NCBI GenBank assembly: GCA_003116975.1
Contig: BGKB01000020.1
Location: 1 to 64,000 of the forward strand
Origin: Aurantiochytrium sp. KH105
Taxonomy: Eukaryota > Sar > Bigyra > Thraustochytrida > Thraustochytriidae
Length of the DNA stretch: 64,000 bases
Reading direction: 5' to 3'
The stretch's first letter is position 1. Each line of letters begins with the position of its first letter. Both the position numbers and the translations under genes were made by a program. The notes under the pieces are model-generated. The model was not told the DNA's origin. It worked only from the letters and a program-made list of their open reading frames with translations, and ran no database searches. Positions 9,825 to 19,950 of the stretch are shown here, one piece after another.

Positions 9825-10760
9825 ATGAGGAAAAGAGGCTGTAGACCGCGTCCGCAGAGGTCTGCGCCCACCTGGGCATTTGCGCTTCGCACGTTCGTGT
9901 TGAGCGCGCTTGCTGTGAACTACGTGCATGCTCAACAAAAGATTGACCTCGAAAGAGTCTCTGCTCTTACGTTTCGCAGGGGCATGATGACAACTGGTCG
10001 ACGATCAGCCCCAGTTCCCCAGCTGACCTGCGTCGGAGGCGATTGCTCCTTTGAACCAGATGTTGTGCAATGCAGAAATGTGGGCACGGATTCCTATGGC
10101 GAGGTGCAGTGGGCGTGCACGGCTCAGCTTCCCAACGAGTTCGATCTCGGAACTACTGACGTGGTCTGCGAGGGCTTCAATTCGCGTGACGACCCATTTA
10201 TCCTGGCCGGTTCATGCGGCCTCGAGTATACCATGCATCGCCGTGGAGCAACATTCTCCTCTTATGGTGCCCACCCATACCGATCTGCTCGTGACTCTGA
10301 TTCTTTCTTGAGCAAAATTGTGCGATTTGTAATGATGGGCTCCGTCGCCATGCTCATGTACTACATCTTCATGGCTCCGACACAGCCGTCTTCGCATGAT
10401 CGACGCCGCGGAAATGGAGGCGGTGGGTATGATGGCTGGGGCGGCGGCGGTGGAGGCGGTGGCTGGGGCGGCTGGGGCAGCGGATTCGGTGGCTACGACA
10501 ACAGTTGCGAGCCCCGCGGATCGCGCGGCACATCAGGTCCAGGGTTTTGGTCAGGTCTTGGCCTTGGCGCTCTTGGTGCATCCATGGCGCGAGGCTTTGG
10601 TAGTAACCGTCGTGGTTATGGCACCCACTCTTACAATAGATATGGCGGAGGCGGCGGCTATAGTGGCGGCAGCTCAAGCTGGGGAGGTGGCTCGAGCAGT
10701 GGTAGTGGTAGTGGCGGTGGCCACTCCTCGAGCGGGTTCGGCGGCACCCGACGAAGGTAG
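9825..10760 (+). CDS. SARAF: SARAF homologue (regulator of store-operated calcium entry)
   Basis: 311 residues. It has a signal peptide (basic start, then FVLSALAVNYVHA). The Cys-rich luminal domain contains the family landmarks PVPQLTCVGGDC, VVQCRN, GEVQWACTA, VVCEGF and SCGLEY. A transmembrane helix (about 165-187) and a long Gly/Ser-rich cytosolic tail follow. The tail carries the SGPGFWSGLGLG and SNRRGYG segments and ends in GGTRRR, as in animal SARAF. In animals the protein sits in the ER membrane and promotes inactivation of STIM/Orai calcium entry. The role here is inferred from homology. The start is the only ATG in the frame before the signal peptide. Confidence 0.92.
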   Translation: MRKRGCRPRPQRSAPTWAFALRTFVLSALAVNYVHAQQKIDLERVSALTFRRGMMTTGRRSAPVPQLTCVGGDCSFEPDVVQCRNVGTDSYGEVQWACTAQLPNEFDLGTTDVVCEGFNSRDDPFILAGSCGLEYTMHRRGATFSSYGAHPYRSARDSDSFLSKIVRFVMMGSVAMLMYYIFMAPTQPSSHDRRRGNGGGGYDGWGGGGGGGGWGGWGSGFGGYDNSCEPRGSRGTSGPGFWSGLGLGALGASMARGFGSNRRGYGTHSYNRYGGGGGYSGGSSSWGGGSSSGSGSGGGHSSSGFGGTRRR

Positions 10761-11194
10761 TCAAGGCTTAGTGCCGTGCACGTTCCTGCTCTTTTTTCAA
10801 TTATTTCTTCCTGAACAATCAAGTCTTTCGCGTCCTTCCTTGCCTTGCCTCGACAGAGGACAATGTCAGAATAGGTCTTCACAAATCACAAACAGAGACC
10901 TCGATGAATGTTTTTGCTCAAAACAAACTCAACTCGTCGGTTGGCATCAACATTCGCGAGTTGGCCCATTGAAGAAAAGGAGTTGTGTTGACTGCGATTC
11001 ATCTTCGGCACTGGCTAGCCCGCATCTCATTTGTTTTGAAAAAGAAAGTTCAAGAAAACCAACACACTATGACGTACGCAGAACGAGATACTGCGTTAAA
11101 GGAATATCGAATGTTGTAACGAAAAGTCTATTGTCCTACTCGGGGGCATTGATGACGCGCATAAAGCGCAGCACGAAGAGAGCAGGCGTTGCGT
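10761..11194. other. Convergent spacer between SARAF and PAT1
   Basis: 434 bp between two stop codons, somewhat AT-richer than its surroundings, holding both 3' UTRs. No gene seen. Confidence 0.5.
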
Positions 11195-13249
11195 TCACTG
11201 TTCGTTCTGGGTCTGCTCGAGCGCAGCAACGGCCTTTTGCATGATTGTGTAAAAGCTTTCCGAAGCAGTCTGCCAAGCTTGCTGCTGGGGAGAACCCTGC
11301 GCGTGGTTGCCCGAAAGAGCTTTGCCATGCTGCAGCATCGTACGGATCACCTCCTGACCGGCAGGAATGTGAACAAAGACGCTAAGCACGGGCGGGTGCT
11401 GCTCGAAAACTGTCCGCGTGAGCTCCAGGCACTTTGTGACAAAGGAAAGATCCTCGACATGGCGGAACTCGTCAGCAAAGGTGGCAGCGGCAAGCAAATC
11501 AATTCGGGCTTCCTCGTCCGTGACGGGATCTTCGTCTTGACCGTCTGGGTTGCGGCACACAAAGTAAGCGCAGTTCGTGCAAAAAGTGCGCAGAATAGAG
11601 CGGAGGTGCGGCTTGAGCAGGCACGGAATGGCGCGCAGGACGAGCTGGCGACCCTTGGGGGTCCAGATGAGGAGAAAAAGCGCCTCCCAGCCGTCGACGA
11701 GCTCCACGTCCACCGACGGATCGTAGGCGCCAGCTTCGTCCAGAGCCGAGGGGTACCCCAAGAGCTCACCGAGCGCGTTGCACAGAACGAGCTGTTTCTG
11801 TTGCAGCGTGCTAATGGCGTTCTTGACGTCACCGTAGTCGCTATCATGCTGATGGCGCAGCTGATCGCCGCGCACCGACTCCAGCTTGGCCTCCAGGAGC
11901 CGATGTACGTCCTCGATCTCGAAGAGCTTGCGAGCGATGCGCTCCAGAATACCACGCATGACCCAAATTTGTCCCTGGAACGTGCCCTGGCCCCCGTTGC
12001 TCTTGCTCTCGGCCGTCTTATCATTCGAGTCCGCCTTGACCTCGGCAGAACCATCTTGCTTTTGGCTGTTTTGCTGCTGTTGTTGCTGCATGGCAATGAG
12101 CTCGCGTGGGCGCTTCAAGTTAGTCTTGACCGAACGTCCGAGCACGCTGTTGGACTCGTGCCAGGTCTTCGTCTTGCGAACAAGGGAAGCCTTGCTGAAC
12201 TGCGCCGTGTTCGTGTATCCCGGAAGCTCCGACACGGGCAAAGGCCCACGGATGTGAAGCATGTTCATGGCGGACGCCGCCGATCCACTGAGAAGGGCTT
12301 GCATCTCTGCCAAAAGGTCGCCCGGTCGAGACTTTTGCGCCGATCCCATTTGCGATTGCATGTATTCCTTTTGCCGCTTTTCCTCGAGCTTGATGGCGTA
12401 GTAGTTGTCGTCAAATTCATCACCGCTAGAAAGAGCCATGCCCTGGTGCGAAACAATCCGAAAGAGCTCGGCGCCCGACATCCGTTTGGTGTTTCGAAGA
12501 CGCATGCGCTCCGAGTATCGAATCGGTTGGTACGGGAGGCCTTCGCTAGCAGGCCAATGCTCCGATGTGGATTGACCGTCAGACGGACCAGAGGAGGAAG
12601 AAGAAGACGAGCCCGGAGGCGGGGCGAACGGGTCATGAAATCCAACAGGAGGGGGCAGATGCGGTCGCGGAGGGAGCGGGTAGTACGCCCCGGGAGGCGG
12701 GCCTTGCGGGGGCATCATCATCATGTTTGGTTGTCCGTAGACGCCCGGAGGCGGGCCAGGTGGGCCGCCTCCGCCCATATTCATTCCTTGCGGGTGCATG
12801 CCAGGCGGGTGCGGGCCGGGAAAGGATCCGCCTTGAGGCGGTGGCATCTGGTGCTGATGAGGCGGAGGAGGAGGGCCCCCATACCCAGGAGGCGGTGCCT
12901 GAAAAGCTTGCGGAGCGGGGTGCGACTGTGACTGCGGCGCTTGAATCTGTTGGTGCTGGTGCTGATGCTGGTGCTGGTGTTGAGGCTGATCATCAGACAA
13001 CGCAAACTCTAGCGCCGACGCCAGCTGGTCGGCCTCAAAGTCGACCTGATCCATTTGGCCAAGGCGCTGCATGCGATCTTGCGCATTCTGCAAATCGTAG
13101 TCCGTCTGCTGCTGATGCTGCTGATGCTGATGCTGTTGCGGCGGCGGCTGGTTCGCCGCACTCGCGTACGTGGCAGCAGGCGCCACGAGGTTGAGCTTGC
13201 GCATATCGTCAAGCACGTTGGCTGCATTGTAGCCGCCCTGATCACCCAT
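11195..13249 (-). CDS. PAT1: Pat1 mRNA-decay factor
   Basis: 684 residues, intronless. The first about 230 residues are disordered and rich in Gln, His and Pro (PolyQ/H runs, PPPGYGGPPPPP). The conserved Pat1 part starts at RMSGAELFRIVSHQ with the family's DDNYYAIKLEEKR motif. It continues through a poorly conserved Gln-rich linker to a helical C-terminal domain (about 440-684: VMRGILERIARKLFEIEDVHRLL, then HxR-type helices). Pat1 bridges the deadenylated mRNA-bound Lsm1-7 ring to Dcp1/Dcp2 and DDX6 in P-bodies. It is the last of a minus-strand series downstream of the O-GlcNAc transferase. The ATG at 13249 lies just before the conserved acidic N-terminal motif (VLDDMRKLNL). Confidence 0.88.
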   Translation of the reverse strand: MGDQGGYNAANVLDDMRKLNLVAPAATYASAANQPPPQQHQHQQHQQQTDYDLQNAQDRMQRLGQMDQVDFEADQLASALEFALSDDQPQHQHQHQHQHQQIQAPQSQSHPAPQAFQAPPPGYGGPPPPPHQHQMPPPQGGSFPGPHPPGMHPQGMNMGGGGPPGPPPGVYGQPNMMMMPPQGPPPGAYYPLPPRPHLPPPVGFHDPFAPPPGSSSSSSSGPSDGQSTSEHWPASEGLPYQPIRYSERMRLRNTKRMSGAELFRIVSHQGMALSSGDEFDDNYYAIKLEEKRQKEYMQSQMGSAQKSRPGDLLAEMQALLSGSAASAMNMLHIRGPLPVSELPGYTNTAQFSKASLVRKTKTWHESNSVLGRSVKTNLKRPRELIAMQQQQQQNSQKQDGSAEVKADSNDKTAESKSNGGQGTFQGQIWVMRGILERIARKLFEIEDVHRLLEAKLESVRGDQLRHQHDSDYGDVKNAISTLQQKQLVLCNALGELLGYPSALDEAGAYDPSVDVELVDGWEALFLLIWTPKGRQLVLRAIPCLLKPHLRSILRTFCTNCAYFVCRNPDGQDEDPVTDEEARIDLLAAATFADEFRHVEDLSFVTKCLELTRTVFEQHPPVLSVFVHIPAGQEVIRTMLQHGKALSGNHAQGSPQQQAWQTASESFYTIMQKAVAALEQTQNEQ

Positions 13250-13850
13250 GTTCCCGATGCTAAAGTCGCTGACCGTCTATCAAGCTGGTGCTGCCGCTAC
13301 TACCGCTGCCGCCGCTGCCGCTACTGCTGCTGCCGCGGTGCCCCGCGTGCACGTGCTTCCGTCGGCTTCGCTGTCGCGGTTTTTTATCTTTTCCTTTTCC
13401 CTTCGATCTTGGCTTCGCGCTCGCCACAACCGCTCAAAGCAGAGCGCGCTCGCCGCCGCGGCGCTGAGCGCGGGGCGGAGGCGCGTGGCGGCGACGACTC
13501 AGCGAGCGCGGCGTGGGCGCGCGATGCGCTCGCGGCAGGCCCGCGCAGATGCAGACAGGTCGCGACCGAGGGCGCGCGCAAGCGACGTTGTCAGTCTGCT
13601 AACTCATGTCAAGCAATCTTCATCCACCGGAGGCAAGTTTGGATCGATTAGAACGAATAGAACTTTGACCCTCGACCGCAAGAGACAAAAACACACAGGT
13701 AAGCAGCGTGGCTGGCTGATCGCGGGCGGCTGATGGGAGATCGAGGCTCGCATCGCACGCTACTTTGTATACTACGTCGCCGAGCAGAAAAGAAATGGTG
13801 CAAAAAGAAGGATATCAAAAATCACAAGATGCTATGGTTGGACAAGATGA
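13250..13850. other. Spacer between O-GlcNAc transferase and PAT1
   Basis: About 600 bp between two minus-strand genes, with a CTG/CCG-rich tract at 13288-13335 close to the PAT1 start. It presumably holds the PAT1 promoter. No gene seen. Confidence 0.45.
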
Positions 13851-16805
13851 TCAGAGAGACGCAATGTCGCCGCCTTCGTAAGCGACCCAAACTTTGGCGA
13901 GGCTTTTCTCGAGTGTATTTGCAAAGTTCTGCACGTCGAAGAGCTGGGAGCCGAGGCGGTCCTGCTCGAGAGTCTTGCGGATCCTCCACAGCGCGTCGGT
14001 TTGCTTTGCCATTTCCACAGCACGGTCTTCGTACTCTTGCATCGAAGAAGTGGTCAAGCGCGAATCTAGTCCCACAGCCTTGGCCATGCTCGAGACCACG
14101 CGCGAAGCCATGCGCGGTCCCGTGCACGTGAGTAGAGGCACTCCGGCCCAAAGCACATCGAGCGCACTCGCGTGATGGTTGCAAAGTGGGGTGTCCAACA
14201 CGAGATCGGCGAGAAAGAGACGCTGCAGATGCTCTCGTCGCGGTTCAGGTTTGGCAAAGACGAGGCGATCTTCGCGAATACCGCGCGCTCGTACCTCGGC
14301 CTTGAGATTAGCCTCGGCAAGCTTTGGCGTCTCGAGTAACCAAAGCACACTGCGTGGGACGCGTTCCAGAATATTGCACCAAGTCGCAAATGTCTGTGGA
14401 TCAATCTTGGACGTTCGCGTGAAACAGGCAAAGACAAAGTCAGACTCCTCGAGGCCATACGTGGACCTCGTGATCCCGGCAGAGGGCTCGAGAACCTCGC
14501 GAGCGCTGTCCTTGTGGTCCGCAACCATGAGACAACGCGGCAGCAAAAGTCGCCTGTCGATTGGCCAGAGGTTGGTGATACTCTCGCCTTTGTCGTCGAC
14601 GAGCTCACCGCTTGCCCTTGATCGCGGCGCGTCGCGCGCCTTGCCAATCTCTTCGTCTGTGATCACAAAATCGTAGAAACTTGCGCACAAAGGTACGAGA
14701 TGAAAGACGGGCATCGCAATCTGAATGGGAGCCGGACGCAGCGCAAAGACGTCGGTTCTGGCGCCGACCGCGTAGCCATCGAGATCGATGAGCACATGGA
14801 TCCCGTCGGCGTGAATGGTCTTGGCGGCCTCTTGCGCGGACAAGCCATCAATGGGGCAAAAGTGTTCAGCTTCGCGCTCAATGCGGCGGCGTTCTCGGGA
14901 CTGCTCGCTTGGCGATGCCGCGTACACAAAGATTTCGAACTCGTTCTCATCGTGCGCGGAAAAGAGGCCCTGAAGAGCAAAACCAAGGGGTTCGTTACCC
15001 AAGTGGGCAGACACGTAGCCGACGCGCAGACGTTCATCTGGCTTACGAGCGCGAAACTTGAAGCGCGTTCCTATTGACCGGGAATCGAGAATCCGCTCGA
15101 GACGCGCCGCGTGTGCTCCACTAAGCCCAAAGAGCGTCTTTAGATCGTCGCTGAGTTCCTCGTGCAGTGCAAAGGCCTGCGTCTGTGAAGGGTGCGCCGA
15201 AAGGGGGGGCGGGACCTCGAGATCTGAGCTTGCCGCAGCCTGGGCCCGTGCGACCTCGTAAAAAGCAAGTGCGTCAGCTTTGCGCGTGCGCCAATCGCAA
15301 ATAATGGCCAGCGTATGGGCTAAAGCCACAGATGCATCAGGAAAACCAGGCTTTAGAACGAGCGCCTTTCGGAAGCACGAAATGGCATCATCACAGCGAT
15401 CGGCGTCGCGGTAGGCGCAACCAAGAAGGTGATACGCTGCTCCGAGCTTGGCGTCGAGGCGAATTGCCGTTGTGAAACACTTGATTGCCTCGGTGGTCCG
15501 GCCCATGGCACGATAGGCGCAGCCTAGGTTGCAGTATCCTGCGGCAAAAGTAGGATCAACGGCTATGGCCTCCTGATAGTGAGCAAGAGCTTGGTCGATC
15601 TTGCCCTGCTCCTGAAGCGCACTGGCAAGGTTACTCTGCGCGGCGGCAAATTTTGGCATGAGCTTGCAGGCCGTCGCAAAGCACTGCGTGGCTTCCTTGA
15701 GCATGCCTCGCTTTTGTCGCAAAAGCACTCCAAGATTGTTGTATGCATGTGGGTGATCTGGCTTGGCACGAATGCAGCGGCGGTAATTATCGAGCGCGCC
15801 GTCGGCGTCGCCGGTAGCGGCAAGAGCGCTTCCGAGACTGTTGAGAGCGTCAGGCAAAGACGGCTCAAGGAGAAGGGCGTGTCGGAGTCGCTTGATAGCT
15901 TCGGCTACATCGCCGGTGTCAAAGTGCAGAATTCCGGCATTGGCGTGGGCAACGGCAAAGTCTGGTCGGAGGGCGATGGCGCGTTTGTACGCTGCCCTGG
16001 CGTCGTCAAGACGGCCCGCCGCGCGCAGAGCGTTTCCAAAATTATTTTCCGTGTCTGCGTCAGGGCGGAGACGAATTGATTCCTCGTAGTATCCGATTGC
16101 AGTGTCGAGCTCGCCATCCTCGTAAAAGATGCCGGCCATGCCCGACCATGCCAAGGCACAGCCTGGTTCGGCTTTCACAGCCTCGAGAAAACACTTGCGA
16201 GCCTCGTCCATTTTTCCCTGAGCGCGGTGTAGTGTCCCAAGATTGCAGAGCGCGTCGACGAGGCCAGGCTGGAGGACCAAGGCCATCTGAAAGGTTTCCG
16301 TGGCTTGCTTGGTACGGCCTAGTTGCAGGTACGCGCAGGCCAGGTTGTTGTAGGCGTCACTGAGTCGCGGTTTCAGTTTGATTGCCTTGAGGTAGAACTC
16401 TACTGCGGCTTGAATATCGCCGAGTTCGCGAAGGCAGTTGCCCAGATTAGAGTAGGCCTCAGCGAAGCTAGAGTCGACTCTGATGGCTTGCTGGTTATAG
16501 AAGATGCCTTCGCTAAAGTTGCCGAGGCTATAGTGCGCAGCGCCCAAAAGAAGCAAATTTTCTCGGTCTCGTGCATCATGTGCATAGGCCTCTTCGCAGA
16601 CGCGAACGCATTCATGAAGCTTGCCACATTCGAAAAGGTCTCGCGACTTGGCAAGCGCCGCTGACTCGGAGGACTCCGAAGTCCCAGTGAGTCCAAATGT
16701 GCCGAGCGTGCCTTTTTCGGATGCCAATTGAAGCAAATTTTGTCCCACTGCCTCATCGTTGTCCGGCAAATTGGCGCTTGCGCCAGGGATGATTGTGTCC
16801 GCCAT
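13851..16805 (-). CDS. OGT: TPR-type O-GlcNAc transferase (GT41), divergent active site
   Basis: 984 residues. Thirteen tandem TPRs (about 50-500) are followed by a GT41 catalytic region from about 590. Landmarks shared with eukaryotic OGT are RVGYVSAHLGN, GIHVLIDLDGY, ALRPAPIQ, TSKIDPQTFATWCNILERVP, SVLWLLETP, LVLDTPLCN, DVLWAGVPLLT and MASRV. The Lys of KIDP, which contacts UDP in OGT, is kept. Two normally invariant elements are changed: GNHP reads GNEP, and the GYPGTSG loop is replaced by VFHLVPLCA. OGT transfers GlcNAc from UDP-GlcNAc to Ser/Thr of nuclear and cytosolic proteins; this one could have a different donor or be impaired. SPY-type O-fucosyltransferase is the alternative subfamily. 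ATG at 16805 is in a good context. Confidence 0.9.
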   Translation of the reverse strand: MADTIIPGASANLPDNDEAVGQNLLQLASEKGTLGTFGLTGTSESSESAALAKSRDLFECGKLHECVRVCEEAYAHDARDRENLLLLGAAHYSLGNFSEGIFYNQQAIRVDSSFAEAYSNLGNCLRELGDIQAAVEFYLKAIKLKPRLSDAYNNLACAYLQLGRTKQATETFQMALVLQPGLVDALCNLGTLHRAQGKMDEARKCFLEAVKAEPGCALAWSGMAGIFYEDGELDTAIGYYEESIRLRPDADTENNFGNALRAAGRLDDARAAYKRAIALRPDFAVAHANAGILHFDTGDVAEAIKRLRHALLLEPSLPDALNSLGSALAATGDADGALDNYRRCIRAKPDHPHAYNNLGVLLRQKRGMLKEATQCFATACKLMPKFAAAQSNLASALQEQGKIDQALAHYQEAIAVDPTFAAGYCNLGCAYRAMGRTTEAIKCFTTAIRLDAKLGAAYHLLGCAYRDADRCDDAISCFRKALVLKPGFPDASVALAHTLAIICDWRTRKADALAFYEVARAQAAASSDLEVPPPLSAHPSQTQAFALHEELSDDLKTLFGLSGAHAARLERILDSRSIGTRFKFRARKPDERLRVGYVSAHLGNEPLGFALQGLFSAHDENEFEIFVYAASPSEQSRERRRIEREAEHFCPIDGLSAQEAAKTIHADGIHVLIDLDGYAVGARTDVFALRPAPIQIAMPVFHLVPLCASFYDFVITDEEIGKARDAPRSRASGELVDDKGESITNLWPIDRRLLLPRCLMVADHKDSAREVLEPSAGITRSTYGLEESDFVFACFTRTSKIDPQTFATWCNILERVPRSVLWLLETPKLAEANLKAEVRARGIREDRLVFAKPEPRREHLQRLFLADLVLDTPLCNHHASALDVLWAGVPLLTCTGPRMASRVVSSMAKAVGLDSRLTTSSMQEYEDRAVEMAKQTDALWRIRKTLEQDRLGSQLFDVQNFANTLEKSLAKVWVAYEGGDIASL

Positions 16806-17521
16806 GATGCTTCACGAAATTCGGAGCAGCTTGATTTTAAGAGGCGGGATCAGGCGACGTAGACGGACGAGCGTCAAGGAGTACGCTGTGCTTACGTGCA
16901 AACTGTGCCAACCGCGCAAAGGCCGTGGAGGCCGTGCAAACAAGCGGGTTAGGTCCGCGTGCGTGCGTACGCGCGTACGTGCGTGCGCGCGTGTGTACGT
17001 GCGCGCGTGCGCGCTCGCTCGAATGCTCGCCCCTTGCTTCCTCGATTCTCAAGAAATGAATGTATTCGTCCAGACAAGAGGCAAACTATCCGTTCATTCG
17101 CTTGCCGCCCGGACTAATACAAGGAAGGAGAAGTATTGGTTCTGCGTTGCGCAAATGAATCGATGGGAACGCAGGGAATCCGCCTTCCAGACGCAAAGCG
17201 CAGCCTCGGGCTGTCTCTTTCTCCAACGTTTGTACGTGGTGCATTTTGATGACAATTCAAGATAAAAGTGCATTCTGGCAGGCAATGAAAGCGGCTGTTC
17301 CAAACGGCAAACGACTGCAAACATCAGAAAAGAATAATTACGAAGGTTGGCGCGTGATAAAAATGAGAAAGTAACATAGGAGGAAGTGGTCCGCTTCTTC
17401 ATCTGCGCCGCCAACGCAGAAGCAAACGGGGTTGGCAGACCGTGGCGATCTGATCAACGAGGGTGACGCCCGAATCTGCGCAGGCAAAGGCATGTGTAAA
17501 TATCGACGTGAGGGACACCTT
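16806..17521. other. Spacer between tetraspanin and O-GlcNAc transferase
   Basis: 716 bp between two minus-strand genes. A CG/TG alternating tract (GTGCG units) at 16960-17025 is the only notable structure. It should contain the OGT promoter and the tetraspanin 3' UTR. Confidence 0.45.
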
Positions 17522-18670
17522 TTAGATCTTGTCATCGATATTGCGCACGCGCTGGCCGCGCGGAGAGACCACAGAGGTCTCATAGTCCATCCATTCGTCA
17601 TGATCAGAGCCACCTCCACCAATGATCCAGTAGATCACGACAAAGACAATCGAAAGGAGCTGGACAGAACCAAGAGCGTAACAAACAATGACGAAGTCTC
17701 CGATTTGATCGTCCATCCAGAGGTGCTGGATCCATGCAATTGCCTTGGCATGCATGATACCGCAGTTGAATCCCAACGAGCCGTCCGGGGCGTACTCGGC
17801 GGGGAAACCCACCATTGCCCAGTCCGGAATGACGTAATCGTCGGGCAGAATGCCAGCGAGACGGAGAGCAGCAATGACAGTGTAGGTGGTCGTGGGGATC
17901 TCAAGTTCTGCGCCAAGCTTAGCGTCAACTCCCTCGAGAATCTTGCAGGTGTCGCCCGACTGGACATACTCTTCGATCGGGTTGAAGACCTCCGGATAAT
18001 AGCAGCTGCGCAGGAGGGCCTTGATGGCCTCGATGTGGGCTTTCTGGATACCCTCGCCATCGGGCGGGTACCCGAGAGCACAGTCATCGATGGGCTGCTG
18101 GAACAGGGGGATCAGACTTGAATTTCCGGGGTAGTTGGGAGGATTTGTGATTTCTGGATTGGTTGAATTAATCCACACGGGCTGGCAGCACACGTTGTAG
18201 ACAGCGTTGCCGACCTCAAGATAGACACGGTCTTCCACTGGCACGCCGGTGGAGTTGGCTTGCGGAATAAGGGATTGTTCGCTGACGGAAAGAGTCTCGC
18301 TAAAGAGGACGGCGCCCGCAATTTGCATGGCGGAGCTGATGAGCACGAGCAGCAATGCCACAATAGCCAGAATGCGCTTCTTGGTGCAGAACGAGGCGAT
18401 GCCCAAGAAACCGGCAAGCAGGACGACCGCGCCTGCCGCGGCGGCGGCCTTGATGGCAGTCACGGAGGCTGGGCCCTTGGACGCGCCACCGGCAGTCCAC
18501 GCGCCGGCCAACGCATCGAGCTGAGCCGTGTTGGCTAAAACGCCCATCACGCCGAAGGCCAGGCCAACGCCTCCCGTAATCACCATGAGTACGCCCTGGA
18601 GCCGCATTCCAGACGCCGGGTTAGCGGCCGCCTGATCGAAGCCCTCGCCATTGTCCATCTTGGCCATCAT
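17522..18670 (-). CDS. Tetraspanin-like four-pass membrane protein
   Basis: 382 residues from the ATG at 18670; the frame upstream opens only with TTG. Transmembrane segments lie at about 25-47, 70-95, 98-122 and 330-356. Loop 1 is short. The large loop between helices 3 and 4 (about 125-328) carries VCCQPVW (tetraspanin-like CC motif) plus Cys in DDCALG, RSCYYP, DTCKIL and FNCGIM, enough for three disulfides, and N-glycosylation sites (NSTN, NSSL). Tetraspanins organise membrane microdomains. The CC is not followed by Gly as in the canonical CCG, so the call is family-like. A short cytosolic tail contains Ser/Pro and Arg. Confidence 0.78.
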   Translation of the reverse strand: MMAKMDNGEGFDQAAANPASGMRLQGVLMVITGGVGLAFGVMGVLANTAQLDALAGAWTAGGASKGPASVTAIKAAAAAGAVVLLAGFLGIASFCTKKRILAIVALLLVLISSAMQIAGAVLFSETLSVSEQSLIPQANSTGVPVEDRVYLEVGNAVYNVCCQPVWINSTNPEITNPPNYPGNSSLIPLFQQPIDDCALGYPPDGEGIQKAHIEAIKALLRSCYYPEVFNPIEEYVQSGDTCKILEGVDAKLGAELEIPTTTYTVIAALRLAGILPDDYVIPDWAMVGFPAEYAPDGSLGFNCGIMHAKAIAWIQHLWMDDQIGDFVIVCYALGSVQLLSIVFVVIYWIIGGGGSDHDEWMDYETSVVSPRGQRVRNIDDKI

Positions 18671-19950
18671 CGTCCGCAAGTACCTCACGGGCCGCAAATC
18701 GTGGACGCTGGAGCTGGTGCGCGCTCGCTCGCTAGAAGAGCTGGAGCCAAACCTGGACCTGTTGCCGCGGGGTCTCCCTCCTCTCTCCTTCTTTCTTTCC
18801 TTGCTCGCTCCTGGCGTTACCGGACTGCCTCGAGTCCTCTGCGGTCTGCGAGGCCGCGATGTCCTTTTGTCTGCAGTCCCGCTGCTTGCGGTTCAATTTG
18901 CTTGCTTCTGCAAGGCGCCCTCCGCCGTCTTAGGGCGAGCAGGGCCCGTCTGTACTGTACCCGGCCCCCGGAGCGGCCTCGGTCGGAAGTAGCTCATGCG
19001 TCCCCTCTGCGCCCTCTTCAGTCTGTCCCGGAGGACGCGAACCCTCTTGGAGACACGTGAAGCTGGTCTCCACCTGCGCTCGTCGCCCCGGAAGTACGAA
19101 TCCATCGTAGGTAACTCTAGCGATCGGTGTGATACCTGCAGTGAAGGGCCAGGCTATAGGCCTACTACTGCTGCTTCTTCTTTACATGTTAGGCATGTGC
19201 GCGGTCCAGGAGCTGGACTGGTCGGCGATCGATGAGTGCGCCAGAAAGAAGCGAGATCGATGAGTTCACTCAGGATGTCGAAGGATGTCGAAGGCGAGAC
19301 TGATCCAATCGATCGACAGCGATCAATGGTCGATAGATCGGGCACGGCTGAATCTGCACGCGCAGTGCAGCGCAGAGCAAGCGGCAGCGGATGCTTCTTC
19401 TTCTTCTTCTTCTTCTTCTTCTTCTTCTTCAAGTTCTTCTTCAAGTTCTTCTCTTTACTGGCTATCATAACAACAGAATGTGGCACCTAGCACGTATCGT
19501 CTGCCCGAGACGCGGCGCCTCCGCGTACGCATGGCAGCTACTGCTGCAGGCGCCCGCCCTCTCGTGTCGCCCCGCGGGGCGCTCTCACCCCCTCCTGTCG
19601 CCAAGCCGAACGAATGGACGAATGAATGCCGCGGGCGCTCTCGAGCGCTCTCGGGCGCGGCCAAGCGAGCGCCTGCCCGCCACGGCCATCGCGCGCGCAC
19701 GGCCGTGCTCGCGCTCCGCGCCGCGGCACGTGCGGAGGCGGGGCGGCTGCGGCGCAGGCGGTGACATGTGAGTATTGCAGTGCAGCTGCAGGCACGCCGC
19801 GGCGCGCGTGGCCTTAGGGTTGGGGGCGTGCGCACGGCACGCGCCCCGACAGCGAGGTGGAGGAGAAGGAGGTGGAGGGGGAGGGGGAGGGGGAGGGGAA
19901 GGGGGAGGAGAAGGTGCCGCTGCCGCTGCTGCCGCCGCCGAGCTCTGAGG
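18671..19950. other. Spacer between Iwr1-like gene and tetraspanin
   Basis: 1.28 kb between two minus-strand genes. It contains a CTT microsatellite and a GC-rich stretch at 19600-19760. No conserved ORF; longer open frames here have no recognisable domain. Confidence 0.45.
19393..19455. repeat. (CTT)n microsatellite
   Basis: About twelve uninterrupted CTT/TTC units followed by two imperfect AAGTTCTTC units. Confidence 0.9.

Noticed and set aside
11189-12931. 580-codon plus-strand open frame
   Set aside because: It is antisense to PAT1, Arg/His-rich without any domain, and arises from GC-rich third positions.
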